Shown one piece after another: positions 7,273 through 15,655 of a stretch of 43,987 bases of DNA. The position numbers and the translations under genes are program-made. Each line of letters opens with the position of its first letter. The first letter of the stretch is position 1. Under the pieces are notes generated by a model. It saw only the letters and a list, made by a program, of their open reading frames with translations. It did not search any database and had not been told where the DNA came from. Source of the DNA: an archaeon (GTDB taxonomy: Archaea > EX4484-52 > GLR71); assembly GCA_013138805.1 (NCBI GenBank), contig WTCA01000012.1, forward strand, positions 1 through 43,987, read 5' to 3'.

Positions 7273-8934
7273 ATGCCAGATATCAATAAAAGAGCAAGAG
7301 AACTAGCGCTCCTGAACGCAGAGAGATTCGGCGGAAAAGCCAATCCTAAAGCACTTCTAGGCTCACTTCTAGCAGAATTCCCTGATTACCGGAAAAACAT
7401 ACAGGAACTCCAACAAATAATAGACGACACAGTCAAAGACATAAACAGCATGTCACAAGAAGAGCAGAAAAAAGAGATAGTATCAGGAAACATAAAACAA
7501 AAAAAGAAAAAAGAGAAAAGGACCGGCCTTCCCGAACTGAAAAACGCAGTAAAAGGCAAAGTCGTCATGAGATTTGAACCGTCACCCTCAGGCCCTCTCC
7601 ATATAGGCCATGCATTCCCGCTTATTCTAAACTCCGAATACTGCAGGATGTACGACGGAAAAATGATCTTAAGAATATCAGACACAAACGCAAAAAACAT
7701 CTACCCCTCGGCATACAAGATGATAGAAGAAGACGCAAGATGGCTTACAGGCAACAAGATAGACAGTGTCATAATCCAGTCAGACCGGATGGAGCTGTAC
7801 TATAAAACAATGGAAGAACTCATAAACAAGAACAGCGCCTATATCTGCACCTGCGACCCAAACAAATTCAAAAAGCTCATAGACAACAAAGATCCATGCC
7901 CATGCAGAAGTCTCACCTCCCAAGAAAACTTAAAACGATGGAAAAAGATGTTCAAAGAATACAAAGAAGGAGATGCAGTAGTCCGTATAAAAACAGACAT
8001 TAAACACAAGAATCCGGCAGTCCGCGACTGGCCCGCATTCAGGATAAACGAAGAGCTGCACCCAAGAACAAAAAAGAAGTACAGAGTCTGGCCATTAATG
8101 AATTTTGCCGTCGCAGTTGATGACCACGACTTAAAACTGACACATATTATCAAAGGAAAAGACCACATAACAAATACAGAGCGCCAGATGTATATGTACG
8201 ATTACTTAAAATGGAAAAAGCCGGAATTCATCCACATAGGCAGGATAAACTTCACAGGCTTCACAGTAAGCACATCAAAGACGAAAATAGCGATAGAAGA
8301 AGGCAGATACAAAGGATGGGACGATGTAAAGATACCGTTCATAAGAGCGCTTAAAAGACGTGGATTCCAGCCAAAAGCCATACAGAAGATATTCATAGAG
8401 ACAGGACCCAGCAAGACCGACAAGACTGTCGATATAAAAGAGTTCTTCAAGACAATAGAAAAATACAACAAAGATATCATAGACCCAACCTCAAGACGCC
8501 TTTTCTTTGTGGAATCACCGGCAGAGATAACCCTCGCTGACAATTCACTCAAGAACAAGACAGTCCATGTCGAAAATCACCCGGAAAAAGAGCTAGGCAC
8601 AAGACATATAACAGCCAGTGAAAAAATATACATATCAGCAGAAGATTACAATAACCTAAAAGGAAAATATGTCCGCCTTAGAAAGCTTACTGAAGGCATG
8701 CTAGAAAAAACATTTAATACTAAAAGGCAAGAAAATAAACCTGCCGTCATCCAGTGGGTGCCAAAAGACAGCCCGAAAGCGACAATCCTCATGCCTGACG
8801 GAAAAACAAAGGAAGGCCTTGCAGAAAAAGAGGCAGAAACACTAAAAGAAGGAGAAATAATCCAGTTTGAGCGTGTAGGCTTCTGCCGCCTTGACAAAAT
8901 AAAGCCTTTAACCTTCTGCTTTGCGCATAAATAA
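7273..8934 (+). CDS. gltX: glutamyl-tRNA synthetase, archaeal type
   Basis: Charges tRNA-Glu with glutamate; the archaeal form is normally non-discriminating or works alongside a tRNA-dependent amidotransferase. The 553-aa protein has an archaeal/eukaryotic N-terminal helical extension (residues 1-90), the HIGH motif at 110-113 inside PSPSGPLHIGH, a zinc-knuckle-like pair (CTC at 192-194, CPC at 209-211), a KMSKS equivalent STSKT at 333-337 and a C-terminal beta-barrel anticodon-binding region. It directly follows the AT-rich methyltransferase gene and probably depends on that gene's promoter. Codon and base composition match the core genes. Confidence 0.93.
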   Translation: MPDINKRARELALLNAERFGGKANPKALLGSLLAEFPDYRKNIQELQQIIDDTVKDINSMSQEEQKKEIVSGNIKQKKKKEKRTGLPELKNAVKGKVVMRFEPSPSGPLHIGHAFPLILNSEYCRMYDGKMILRISDTNAKNIYPSAYKMIEEDARWLTGNKIDSVIIQSDRMELYYKTMEELINKNSAYICTCDPNKFKKLIDNKDPCPCRSLTSQENLKRWKKMFKEYKEGDAVVRIKTDIKHKNPAVRDWPAFRINEELHPRTKKKYRVWPLMNFAVAVDDHDLKLTHIIKGKDHITNTERQMYMYDYLKWKKPEFIHIGRINFTGFTVSTSKTKIAIEEGRYKGWDDVKIPFIRALKRRGFQPKAIQKIFIETGPSKTDKTVDIKEFFKTIEKYNKDIIDPTSRRLFFVESPAEITLADNSLKNKTVHVENHPEKELGTRHITASEKIYISAEDYNNLKGKYVRLRKLTEGMLEKTFNTKRQENKPAVIQWVPKDSPKATILMPDGKTKEGLAEKEAETLKEGEIIQFERVGFCRLDKIKPLTFCFAHK

Positions 8935-9024
8935 GTTTTTCTCACATTATTAGAATATTATAACATAACCTTATTTTCACCACACAACGATAACATTAAT
9001 AAAAGTTTCAATCAAATATTTAAT

Positions 9025-9357
9025 ATGATAAAAAAAGGAGAACTAATTCAACTGTATACTATTCTCCACCAACTGGATCATTATTTTACAAGAAAAGAGA
9101 AATATTACAGCCATGATAATCCTTTTTTTGAATATTACGAATCATTAAATATTCCTGAAATACCGGTCACTGTAAATAAAGATAAAATGGAGATAGCAAT
9201 CTTAACTTTCCTTAACGGTATGGCAACAGCTTTGGATTATGTTAAAAATAATGATCCTGAATACGGTCAAAATTGTAATATAACAGAAGAACCGAGAACA
9301 GATACAATATCTGCAAATACAGTATATAAAATATCAGAAATAATCAAGACAGCATAG
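9025..9357 (+). CDS. UPF0058 family protein
   Basis: A 110-aa protein with the archaeal UPF0058 layout: an N-terminal MIKKGELIQLYTILHQL helix, a tyrosine-rich linker, then an IPVTVNKDKMEIAILTF helix and an acidic tail. The family is common in archaea and has no settled function. A TATA-like TAATAAAAG box about 25 bp upstream fits a leaderless start. The gene stands alone between gltX and the eL42 operon and is AT-rich. Confidence 0.65.
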   Translation: MIKKGELIQLYTILHQLDHYFTRKEKYYSHDNPFFEYYESLNIPEIPVTVNKDKMEIAILTFLNGMATALDYVKNNDPEYGQNCNITEEPRTDTISANTVYKISEIIKTA

Positions 9358-9474
9358 TCAACAAAAAACAAGACCATACCAAAACCTTTTTAAGCTTTAC
9401 CCATTAACATTTTACATATCAATTACTTAGAGGCTTGTTCTCAATTAAGTAAAACAGTCATAAGGTGCGATTAT

Positions 9475-9777
9475 ATGAAAGTTCCAGAAGAAATAAAAAG
9501 GTACTGCCCATCCTGCAACAGCCATAACATGCATAAGGTAAAAAGGGTAAAGACAGCAGGCCGTGCAAAAGCAGGACTCAAAAAAAGAGACAGGCACATC
9601 AGGGAAAAACTGAACCTCGGTTACGGAGGCAGCCCAAAACCATTGCCGGCAAACAGCAACAGGTACGGCGCAAAGACAAGCCAGAAAATAATGCTTAAAT
9701 TCACATGCATGAAATGCAATAAAGCACACCAGAGCACAGCACCGAAAAGGTCAAAAAAATTCGAGGTAGTTAGATAA
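9475..9777 (+). CDS. rpl44e: 50S ribosomal protein eL42 (L44e)
   Basis: Large-subunit ribosomal protein near the E site. It has two zinc-ribbon halves, C11-x2-C14 and C78-x2-C81, joined by a basic loop with the GGSPKP signature. The 100-aa length is standard. It is followed 12 bases later by eS27, the arrangement normal in archaea, and starts a translation operon running through aIF2-alpha, Nop10 and the PAC2 gene. The leader (9358-9474) has a CCTTTTTAAGC promoter-like element near 9385. Confidence 0.95.
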   Translation: MKVPEEIKRYCPSCNSHNMHKVKRVKTAGRAKAGLKKRDRHIREKLNLGYGGSPKPLPANSNRYGAKTSQKIMLKFTCMKCNKAHQSTAPKRSKKFEVVR

Positions 9778-9789
9778 GGTGAAATAATT

Positions 9790-9987
9790 ATGGTAGGAAG
9801 CTTCATAAAAGTCAAATGCTCAAAATGCAGCAACGAACAGAACATATTTGAAAAGCCGGCAGGCACTGTCAAATGCCTTGTCTGCGAAAGCACGCTTGCA
9901 GAATCAAAAGGCGGAAAAGCAGACATAAAGGCTGAGATAATTGAAAAAACAGACAAAAGCGGAAAAATGATTCCTCTAAAAAAATGA
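9790..9987 (+). CDS. rps27e: 30S ribosomal protein eS27
   Basis: Small-subunit zinc-ribbon ribosomal protein of 65 aa. The four zinc ligands are C10, C13, C29 and C32, and the body (KVKCSKCSNEQ) is the family core. A GGTGA ribosome site overlaps the stop of eL42 and lies a few bases before the ATG, so the two are translated from one message. Confidence 0.95.
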   Translation: MVGSFIKVKCSKCSNEQNIFEKPAGTVKCLVCESTLAESKGGKADIKAEIIEKTDKSGKMIPLKK

Positions 9988-10036
9988 TTGCTTTACAATA
10001 AAGCATATCTCTTAAACATTTTTCGGGGTTTTTATC

Positions 10037-10804
10037 ATGTCAGACATTAAAAGATATCCAAAAACAAACGAGATAGTCTTGACTGAAGTTCTCAATGTCA
10101 ACCCTAACAGTATCTATGTAAAGCTTGAAGAATATCATCTTAACGGTATGATCCATGTCTCAGAGCTTTCCACAAGCTGGGTAAAAGACATACGCAAATT
10201 CGCAAAGAAAGGCCAGAAACTTGTTCTAAAGGTCCTCCCTGCAAGAGGAGACAGGAACATTGTCAACCTGTCGCTGAAGAGGGTAAAGCCGTCGCAGAGG
10301 CGCGATAAGCTGGATAGTATAAAAAACGAAAAGAAAGCAGGAAAGCTCCTGGATTTTGTGCTGTCCGACCTCAAGATTGAGGATGACAAAGACGCAAAAA
10401 CAAAGATAAGCAAAACGCTTAAGGAATATTATGAGAGCCTTCACAGCGCCTTCAGCACAATATCTGCAGATGGCATTGATAGTGACCTAAAAAAAGACCT
10501 GGGAAAAGAATGGTCCGGCGCAATAGAGAAGATCGCAAAAGAGAAGATAAAGCCAAAAAAGCTTGTAATAAAAGGCACACTCACCTTAAGCTTCTCAAGA
10601 AGTGATGGTCTTAAACAGATAAAAGAGGCATTAAATATAAATAAACCCAACATAAAAATAAGATATGTCAGCGCTCCTAAATACTCGCTTGAGATTGAAG
10701 GCAAAAACTATGCAGACATGGAAAAAGAGCTTGCATCAGTTGTTGCCGGAATGTCTGATCTGGCAAAATCAAAAAAAGGCACATGCCTATTCGCAAAAGC
10801 GTAG
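10037..10804 (+). CDS. eif2a: translation initiation factor aIF2 alpha subunit
   Basis: Alpha subunit of the heterotrimeric factor that delivers initiator tRNA to the small subunit. Order of domains: an S1 OB-fold (about residues 10-85, with GMIHVSELS), a helical middle domain, and a C-terminal alpha/beta domain (from about 175) that binds the gamma subunit. At 255 aa it is of normal archaeal length. It lies in the conserved eL42-eS27-aIF2alpha-Nop10 string. The short leader before it holds another AT-rich stretch, so it may also be transcribed separately. Confidence 0.95.
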   Translation: MSDIKRYPKTNEIVLTEVLNVNPNSIYVKLEEYHLNGMIHVSELSTSWVKDIRKFAKKGQKLVLKVLPARGDRNIVNLSLKRVKPSQRRDKLDSIKNEKKAGKLLDFVLSDLKIEDDKDAKTKISKTLKEYYESLHSAFSTISADGIDSDLKKDLGKEWSGAIEKIAKEKIKPKKLVIKGTLTLSFSRSDGLKQIKEALNINKPNIKIRYVSAPKYSLEIEGKNYADMEKELASVVAGMSDLAKSKKGTCLFAKA

Positions 10805-10810
10805 ATTATC

Positions 10811-11026
10811 ATGTCAAGCATACTTTTCTGCAGAGCATGCCGCAGATACACTATGGAATCAAAATGTCCGATATGCAGTGAAAAGACAGTTGACCCGACA
10901 CCACCGCGTTTTTCACCGCAGGACAAGTATGGCAGCTACAGGAGAGAGATGAAGCGCCAGATAAAGATGAAAAAAGGATTGGATAAAGATGAAAACGACC
11001 GAAATAAAAGTTCTGAAGAGGCCTGA
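10811..11026 (+). CDS. nop10: H/ACA RNP component Nop10
   Basis: Small protein of the box H/ACA ribonucleoprotein that guides rRNA pseudouridylation with Cbf5, L7Ae and Gar1. The N-terminal zinc ribbon has C7-x2-C10 and C19-x2-C22. It is followed by the diagnostic PPRFSPQDKYGSYRR linker and a basic helix. At 71 aa it is slightly long because of a charged tail that overlaps the start of the PAC2 gene by 38 bases, implying translational coupling. Confidence 0.93.
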   Translation: MSSILFCRACRRYTMESKCPICSEKTVDPTPPRFSPQDKYGSYRREMKRQIKMKKGLDKDENDRNKSSEEA

Positions 11027-11783
11027 ACTCAAGGATCCTATATTCATAGAAGGTCTGCCGGGTGTAGGATATATAGGCAGAAATGCAGCAGGATACATGA
11101 TTGATACTCTTAAAGCAGAAAAATTCGCAGAGATTCACTCATTCCATTTTCCGCCAGTAGCAATGCTGGACTCAGACAAGAGCGGCAAGATGAGCGCTCT
11201 TAAAAACGAGTTTTATTTCTGCAAGGCAAAGAAAAAAGGAGATAATGACCTTATCATACTCATAGGTGATGCCCAGAGCATGGATCCTATCGGTCATTAT
11301 GAGATAGCGAAAGAGATTGTGGAGTTCATAAAGGATTTCAACCCGAAACAGATAATAACTCTTGGCGGTTTTGCGACAGGAAAGCTTGACAATGGAACAC
11401 AGAAAGTTTTCGGGGCAGCAGTAACAGACAAGATGATAGAAAAATTTAAGAAAGAAGGCATTGTCTTCAAAGACACCAATATCGGGCAGATAATAGGTGC
11501 GTCAGGGCTCATAGTGCTAGAAGCCGAAAAGTACAGCATGGATGCTGTCTGCCTCATGGGCGAAACATCAGGTATGCTACTCTCAGATCCAAAAGCTACA
11601 GAGAGTGTACTGGAATTTCTGGCAAAATATCTTAATATAAAGATTGACATGTCAAAGATTGAAGAAAAAGTCAAAGAGACAAGCGATGTGATAAAAAAGA
11701 TTGAAGGCCTTCAGAAAAAGCTGACATCGCAGATGATGCCAAAAGACAGCAAACAGGATGATAATCTTGGATACATCGGTTAA
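10989..11783 (+). CDS. PAC2-family proteasome assembly chaperone
   Basis: A 264-aa protein of the PAC2 family (COG2047 type). It has an N-terminal FIEGLPGVGYIGRNAA block, a Rossmann-like core (IILIGDAQS, IITLGGFATG, GASGLIVLEA) and a C-terminal helical tail. Archaeal members such as PbaB are linked to assembly of the 20S proteasome or of other complexes. Its overlap with nop10 is a conserved archaeal arrangement. The proteasome alpha gene of this genome lies 9 kb downstream. Confidence 0.85.
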   Translation: MKTTEIKVLKRPELKDPIFIEGLPGVGYIGRNAAGYMIDTLKAEKFAEIHSFHFPPVAMLDSDKSGKMSALKNEFYFCKAKKKGDNDLIILIGDAQSMDPIGHYEIAKEIVEFIKDFNPKQIITLGGFATGKLDNGTQKVFGAAVTDKMIEKFKKEGIVFKDTNIGQIIGASGLIVLEAEKYSMDAVCLMGETSGMLLSDPKATESVLEFLAKYLNIKIDMSKIEEKVKETSDVIKKIEGLQKKLTSQMMPKDSKQDDNLGYIG

Positions 11784-11800
11784 AGGATGGTTAGATAATT

Positions 11801-11968
11801 ATGGAAGAATACACACGTTTCGAAAAAGCAAGGATTATAAGCGCAAGAGCGCTTCAGCTTTCGATGGGTGCTCCAAGCCTTCTGAAGAAGGCACCGGGAA
11901 ACCCTATTGAAGCATCAAAAGAAGAATATGACAAGAATGTCATGCCGATAACTGTAGTAAGGCATTGA
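11801..11968 (+). CDS. rpoK: DNA-directed RNA polymerase subunit K (Rpb6/Rpo6)
   Basis: A 55-aa protein starting MEEYTRFEKARIISARALQ, the compact archaeal Rpb6 core. TRFEKARIISARALQLSMGAP contacts the clamp of RNA polymerase, and the protein ends in MPITVVRH. A GGATGG stretch lies about 12 bases before the ATG. It sits 17 bases after the PAC2 gene. In many archaea rpoK is followed by enolase and uS2. Here the same order holds, except that an inverted synthetase-like gene separates rpoK from eno. Ends ten bases from the stop of that convergent gene. Confidence 0.93.
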   Translation: MEEYTRFEKARIISARALQLSMGAPSLLKKAPGNPIEASKEEYDKNVMPITVVRH

Positions 11969-11977
11969 TATCTTTTA

Positions 11978-13021
11978 CTATATCTTTAAGATACTTTTTA
12001 TCTGTTCATAATTAATCTTCAGACTATCATTTTTTGGATATTCTGTATTATTGATTATGTTTTCTCTTGTGAAATCTATCATTTTATAAATAATATCATC
12101 TCCCTGATCTTCAATCAATTCAAAGAAATTCAACCCGTTCCCTATTGATTTACCCATTTTTTGTCCATTATTTCCCATAAGTAAAGGACCTACAAGATAA
12201 TCCGGTGTTCCTGCCCCCATAAGTTCCATCAAAGATTTTACTTTTTCAACACCTCTGATTCTGTTTCCTCCATGAATTGATGCATAATCACCACCAAGAA
12301 CATGCACATCTGCGAATGGCTCAATCATTATATCACGGATAGCGTTCAGGAAAAAATGGACTGCAATATCATATTCTGTATCATATACATCAAATTCAAA
12401 AGAATCAACATCACACATTGCATTAAGGCACTCCATACTCAGAACTCCTCTTTCGCTATCATATCTTGAAGATGATTTTGAACTGGTCCTGCATTCAGGA
12501 CATAAAGGATATACAAGAGTTTTATCCGATTTACTTTTTCTTGGTCTATCCCCGTTATATATCATTTTAACATCCATATTCTTATCCAACAGCTTCTTCA
12601 GGCCGACTCTATATCCAAGTTCTTTTTGCAGTTCTGAAAAAAAGTTAATCTCATAATTAAAATTTAGTCCGCATCCCTGAACTAATCTAACAGTCTTTTC
12701 AACATTATCTGAAACATGTAACGAGAAAGAATCATGGCAACCTTCTTCATCTGGCATATCCCTATAATTGATTATACAATTATCCGGACTGCCGTCTTCC
12801 TCAAGATAAGGCAAATCAAGATCACATATTGTAAGCCTAAGCATAGAATCTTTACCATTGCTGTTTATTGTGTCTGATAACATAAACGACAGCAATAGAG
12901 TTGCAAAATTTCCTATATGTAACTTTCCGGAAGGCCTTAGGCCAACATTTATATTGATTGTCTTTTCATAGCTGTCTAAATTATCTAAACAGTCATTGAA
13001 ATTATAAAATATTGAACCCAT
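11978..13021 (-). CDS. class I lysyl-tRNA synthetase-like catalytic domain, truncated paralogue
   Basis: A 347-aa class I synthetase fold: GLRPSGKLHIGN (HIGH motif at 35-38), a zinc-ribbon insert (C174, C177, C198, C203), a GGDYASIHGGN pocket and a KMSKS equivalent KMGKS at 288-292. The arrangement resembles class I LysRS, but the C-terminal helical anticodon-binding domain is missing (the family is usually around 500 aa). It may therefore activate an amino acid for something other than normal charging, or act on a different tRNA. It is AT-rich, inverted, and interrupts the rpoK-eno-uS2 order. I prefer the ATG over an upstream in-frame GTG. Promoter: ATTTATATAAAG near 13075, on the minus strand. 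Confidence 0.7.
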   Translation of the reverse strand: MGSIFYNFNDCLDNLDSYEKTININVGLRPSGKLHIGNFATLLLSFMLSDTINSNGKDSMLRLTICDLDLPYLEEDGSPDNCIINYRDMPDEEGCHDSFSLHVSDNVEKTVRLVQGCGLNFNYEINFFSELQKELGYRVGLKKLLDKNMDVKMIYNGDRPRKSKSDKTLVYPLCPECRTSSKSSSRYDSERGVLSMECLNAMCDVDSFEFDVYDTEYDIAVHFFLNAIRDIMIEPFADVHVLGGDYASIHGGNRIRGVEKVKSLMELMGAGTPDYLVGPLLMGNNGQKMGKSIGNGLNFFELIEDQGDDIIYKMIDFTRENIINNTEYPKNDSLKINYEQIKSILKI

Positions 13022-13095
13022 AAGAACACAAGACACATCTAATTATTATTTCATTGTAACAATAGCTTTATATAAATTATACAGAATTATTTCAA

Positions 13096-13106
13096 ATTAT
13101 ATATAC
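13096..13106 (+). promoter_or_regulatory. TATA box of enolase
   Basis: TTATATATAC stands 29-39 bp upstream of the enolase ATG and predicts a very short leader. The divergent synthetase-like gene has its own box about 25 bp away, so both promoters share the 113-base intergenic gap. Confidence 0.5.
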
Positions 13107-13134
13107 AGACCCCCAACAATTAAATTCTGAGACT

Positions 13135-14289
13135 ATGATACACGAACTGCACGCAGAAAAGGTTTTGGACAGCCGGGGCAACTGGACAGTCAAAGCATAT
13201 GTCAACGGCATACCTGGCACAGCACCCAGCGGCGCATCTACAGGCACATATGAGGCTAAAGTCATACCCCCAGACCAGGCAGTAAAGATAATAAACAGCA
13301 GGCTCCAGCGCCTTGTAGGAGAAAAGCTCAATCAGGCAGAGATAGACATACTTCTTGAGAGCATGGACGGCACAGACAATTTTGACAAGATAGGCGGAAA
13401 CACAGCCATAGCAGTATCTTTTGCAGTCTTCAACGCGATACATAGATCAAGAAAGATTATCAGGGAAATATTCCCTTTCCCGCTCGGAAACGTCTTCGGA
13501 GGCGGAGCGCACGGCGGCTATACGACATTTCAGGAATTCCTTTCCCTGCCGGTAAAAGCAAAAAACATATACGAAGCGATAGAGACAAACGCAGAGCTCC
13601 ATCACAGGCTTAAGGAAAAGTTCCGGAAAAAAGCAAAGGTCATAGGCATAAACGATGAAGGCGCCATAACAGCAGATATAGATGACCTGAAAGCTCTTGA
13701 CATAATAACAGATACAGCAGAAGACTTAGGCTGCAGGATAGGTATTGACGCAGCAGCATCAGAATTTTTCAAAAATGGCAAATACAAATACCGATCCCTA
13801 AAAAAAACATTAAAGCCAGAGAACCAGCTTGATTTCCTCATAGAGACTGCGAAAAAATACAGGCTCCTATATATAGAAGACCCTTTTGAAGAGAATGACT
13901 TCAAGAACACGGCAGAACTTACAAAAAAAATAGGAAAAGATTGCCTTATCTGTGGAGACGATCTTTTTGTCACAGACGAGAGAAGACTTTCGCAAGGAAT
14001 AAGAGAAGGTGCGGCAAACTCAATAATAATAAAGCCTAATCAGGCAGGCACAGTTTCTCAGGCATATGACACTGTATCTCTTGCAGTAAAGAACAACATA
14101 ACTCCTGTAGTCTCACACAGGTCTGGAGAAACCTCAGATTCCACAATGGCACGGCTTACAGTATTATGGAGTGTACCCATAATAAAAGCTGGTGTGATAG
14201 ATATGAGAGTAGCAAAGCTCAACGAATTGATACACCTGTGGAACATGGCAGAGTCACCTAAGATGGCAGATCTCAAAAACATGAAATAA
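13135..14289 (+). CDS. eno: enolase
   Basis: Interconverts 2-phosphoglycerate and phosphoenolpyruvate in glycolysis/gluconeogenesis. All key residues are present: SGAST loop (32-36), E134 in QEF, acid/base E175 in NDEG, metal ligands D205, E248 (IEDP) and D275 (GDDL), K300 (KPNQ), H328 (SHRSGE) and K351 (IKAG). At 384 aa it is about 30-40 residues shorter than usual, from shortened surface segments rather than lost catalytic ones. The GDEGG motif is degenerate (NDEGA). It precedes uS2 as in many archaea. Confidence 0.93.
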   Translation: MIHELHAEKVLDSRGNWTVKAYVNGIPGTAPSGASTGTYEAKVIPPDQAVKIINSRLQRLVGEKLNQAEIDILLESMDGTDNFDKIGGNTAIAVSFAVFNAIHRSRKIIREIFPFPLGNVFGGGAHGGYTTFQEFLSLPVKAKNIYEAIETNAELHHRLKEKFRKKAKVIGINDEGAITADIDDLKALDIITDTAEDLGCRIGIDAAASEFFKNGKYKYRSLKKTLKPENQLDFLIETAKKYRLLYIEDPFEENDFKNTAELTKKIGKDCLICGDDLFVTDERRLSQGIREGAANSIIIKPNQAGTVSQAYDTVSLAVKNNITPVVSHRSGETSDSTMARLTVLWSVPIIKAGVIDMRVAKLNELIHLWNMAESPKMADLKNMK

Positions 14290-14407
14290 ATAAAGAAGAT
14301 ACATCTTTTACGCATAACCTTTAAAAAGATTTCGCCGCAAATACTCATACAAATTCTTGGCATTACGCTTAAGATACATACCAGACAAGATATTCAAGGT
14401 TTTTTAC

Positions 14408-15049
14408 ATGACCGAAAGCGCAGCAACAACAACGGACCAGGCAGGAGAGACTAAACTCATCCCTGCAACCAATTACCTCTCAGCAGGCATACATATAGGT
14501 ATGAAGCAAAGAATTAAGGCAATGGAAAGATATATATACAAAGTAAGGCCTGATAAGCTTGCGGTCTTTAACATACAGCTCATAGATGAACAGATACAGA
14601 ATGTAGCGAACCTACTGTCTCAGTATGCTCCTGAAGACATCCTTGTAGTATCAAGAAAAAAGAACGGTCACAAGCCGGTTGTCAAGTTCGCAGAAGCCAT
14701 AGGCGGAGCAAAAGTAATTTACGGGCGTTTCTATCCTGGTACACTTACAAATCCTAACTATGAAAAATACATAGAACCAAAAATAGTCATTGTCACAGAC
14801 CCATTCCTTGACAAACAGATTGTTGAGGAGGCATTCAAGTCAAACCTGCCCATAATCGGACTGTGTGACACGTTCAACAACCCAAAAAATCTTGATATCG
14901 TAATCTCTATGAACAATAAGGGGAAAAAAGCCATAGCATTGGTCTACTGGCTCCTTGCCCGCGAAATCCTGAAAAATAAGGGCGAGATAAAAGGCGATGC
15001 AGAATACAAATACTCCCTTGAGGACTTTGAGATGCCCGAGTTTGAGTGA
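14408..15049 (+). CDS. rps2: 30S ribosomal protein uS2
   Basis: Small-subunit ribosomal protein at the head-body junction. The core is recognisable from LIPATNYLSAGIHIG through the RYIYKVRPDKLAVFN and PVVKFAEAIGGAKVIYGRFYPGTLTNP blocks, ending in an acidic archaeal tail. I use the ATG at 14408 (MTESAATTT), preceded by AAGG. An earlier in-frame TTG would add a non-conserved 17-residue lead. An ACCTTTAAAAAG promoter element near 14320 suggests transcription independent of enolase. Confidence 0.94.
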   Translation: MTESAATTTDQAGETKLIPATNYLSAGIHIGMKQRIKAMERYIYKVRPDKLAVFNIQLIDEQIQNVANLLSQYAPEDILVVSRKKNGHKPVVKFAEAIGGAKVIYGRFYPGTLTNPNYEKYIEPKIVIVTDPFLDKQIVEEAFKSNLPIIGLCDTFNNPKNLDIVISMNNKGKKAIALVYWLLAREILKNKGEIKGDAEYKYSLEDFEMPEFE

Positions 15050-15093
15050 ATATCTCACCTCACATATAAATAGATTAACATATATCTTTTCTT

Positions 15094-15567
15094 ATGTTCG
15101 CATCTCTTCAAACATGGTCTGAAAGCCTGATAACTTCATCGGGCCTCGGAGCAGTCTTTTTCCTGTCAGCCATAGAATCCATATTCTTTCCCATACCGAC
15201 AGCCCTGATAATAACGGCAGCCACAGGACTGGGTGCAGATGTCGCAACCATTGTCACAGTGGCGACCATAGGCTCTGTGACAGGGGCTGTAGTAGGATAC
15301 AAACTGGGTATGTATGGTGGCAGACCGTTCGCTGAAAAGTTCTTTAAAGTCTCGCATATAGACACTGTAGAAGCATGGTTCTCAAGATACGGAGTGCTTG
15401 CGGTCGGCATTGCAGGACTGACACCTCTTCCTTATAAAGTATTCACAATATCAGCAGGAATAGCGAAGATGCACCTGCCGTCTTTCATAGCTGTGTCCAT
15501 AGTATCCAGATTTGCTCAGTTCATAATATTCGCATACTTCGGGGCAGCCCTTTTCAAAATATTCTAG
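15094..15567 (+). CDS. DedA/SNARE-associated (VTT domain) membrane protein
   Basis: A 157-aa integral membrane protein of the DedA/YqaA type. It has two re-entrant-hairpin-like halves with FFPIPTALIITAATG and GLTPLPYKVFTISAG, and the conserved glycine/proline turns of the VTT fold. Family members are implicated in lipid scrambling and membrane homeostasis. The TATA box (TATAAATA, 15064-15071) lies about 25 bp upstream of the ATG, so the transcript is probably leaderless. Confidence 0.85.
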   Translation: MFASLQTWSESLITSSGLGAVFFLSAIESIFFPIPTALIITAATGLGADVATIVTVATIGSVTGAVVGYKLGMYGGRPFAEKFFKVSHIDTVEAWFSRYGVLAVGIAGLTPLPYKVFTISAGIAKMHLPSFIAVSIVSRFAQFIIFAYFGAALFKIF

Positions 15568-15569
15568 AC

Positions 15570-15584
15570 ACCCCTTTAAGTGGT
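15570..15584. promoter_or_regulatory. palindromic operator candidate upstream of trmB-like gene 1
   Basis: ACCCCTTTAAGTGGT is a palindrome at 12 of 15 positions with consensus ACCnCYTnARGnGGT. The same consensus recurs at 16723-16737. It lies about 45 bp upstream of the TATA box of the TrmB-family gene at 15656, so autoregulation is plausible. Confidence 0.5.
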
Positions 15585-15655
15585 CATTTTCCTGATAAAA
15601 TACCCATACGGTGTTTTCCGAAACATTATATACCCCTAGAAACCATATAATAAGC

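Noticed and set aside
7273-8934. GltX as a glutaminyl-tRNA synthetase
   Set aside because: The overall layout fits archaeal GluRS, and archaea generally lack GlnRS, so GluRS is preferred.
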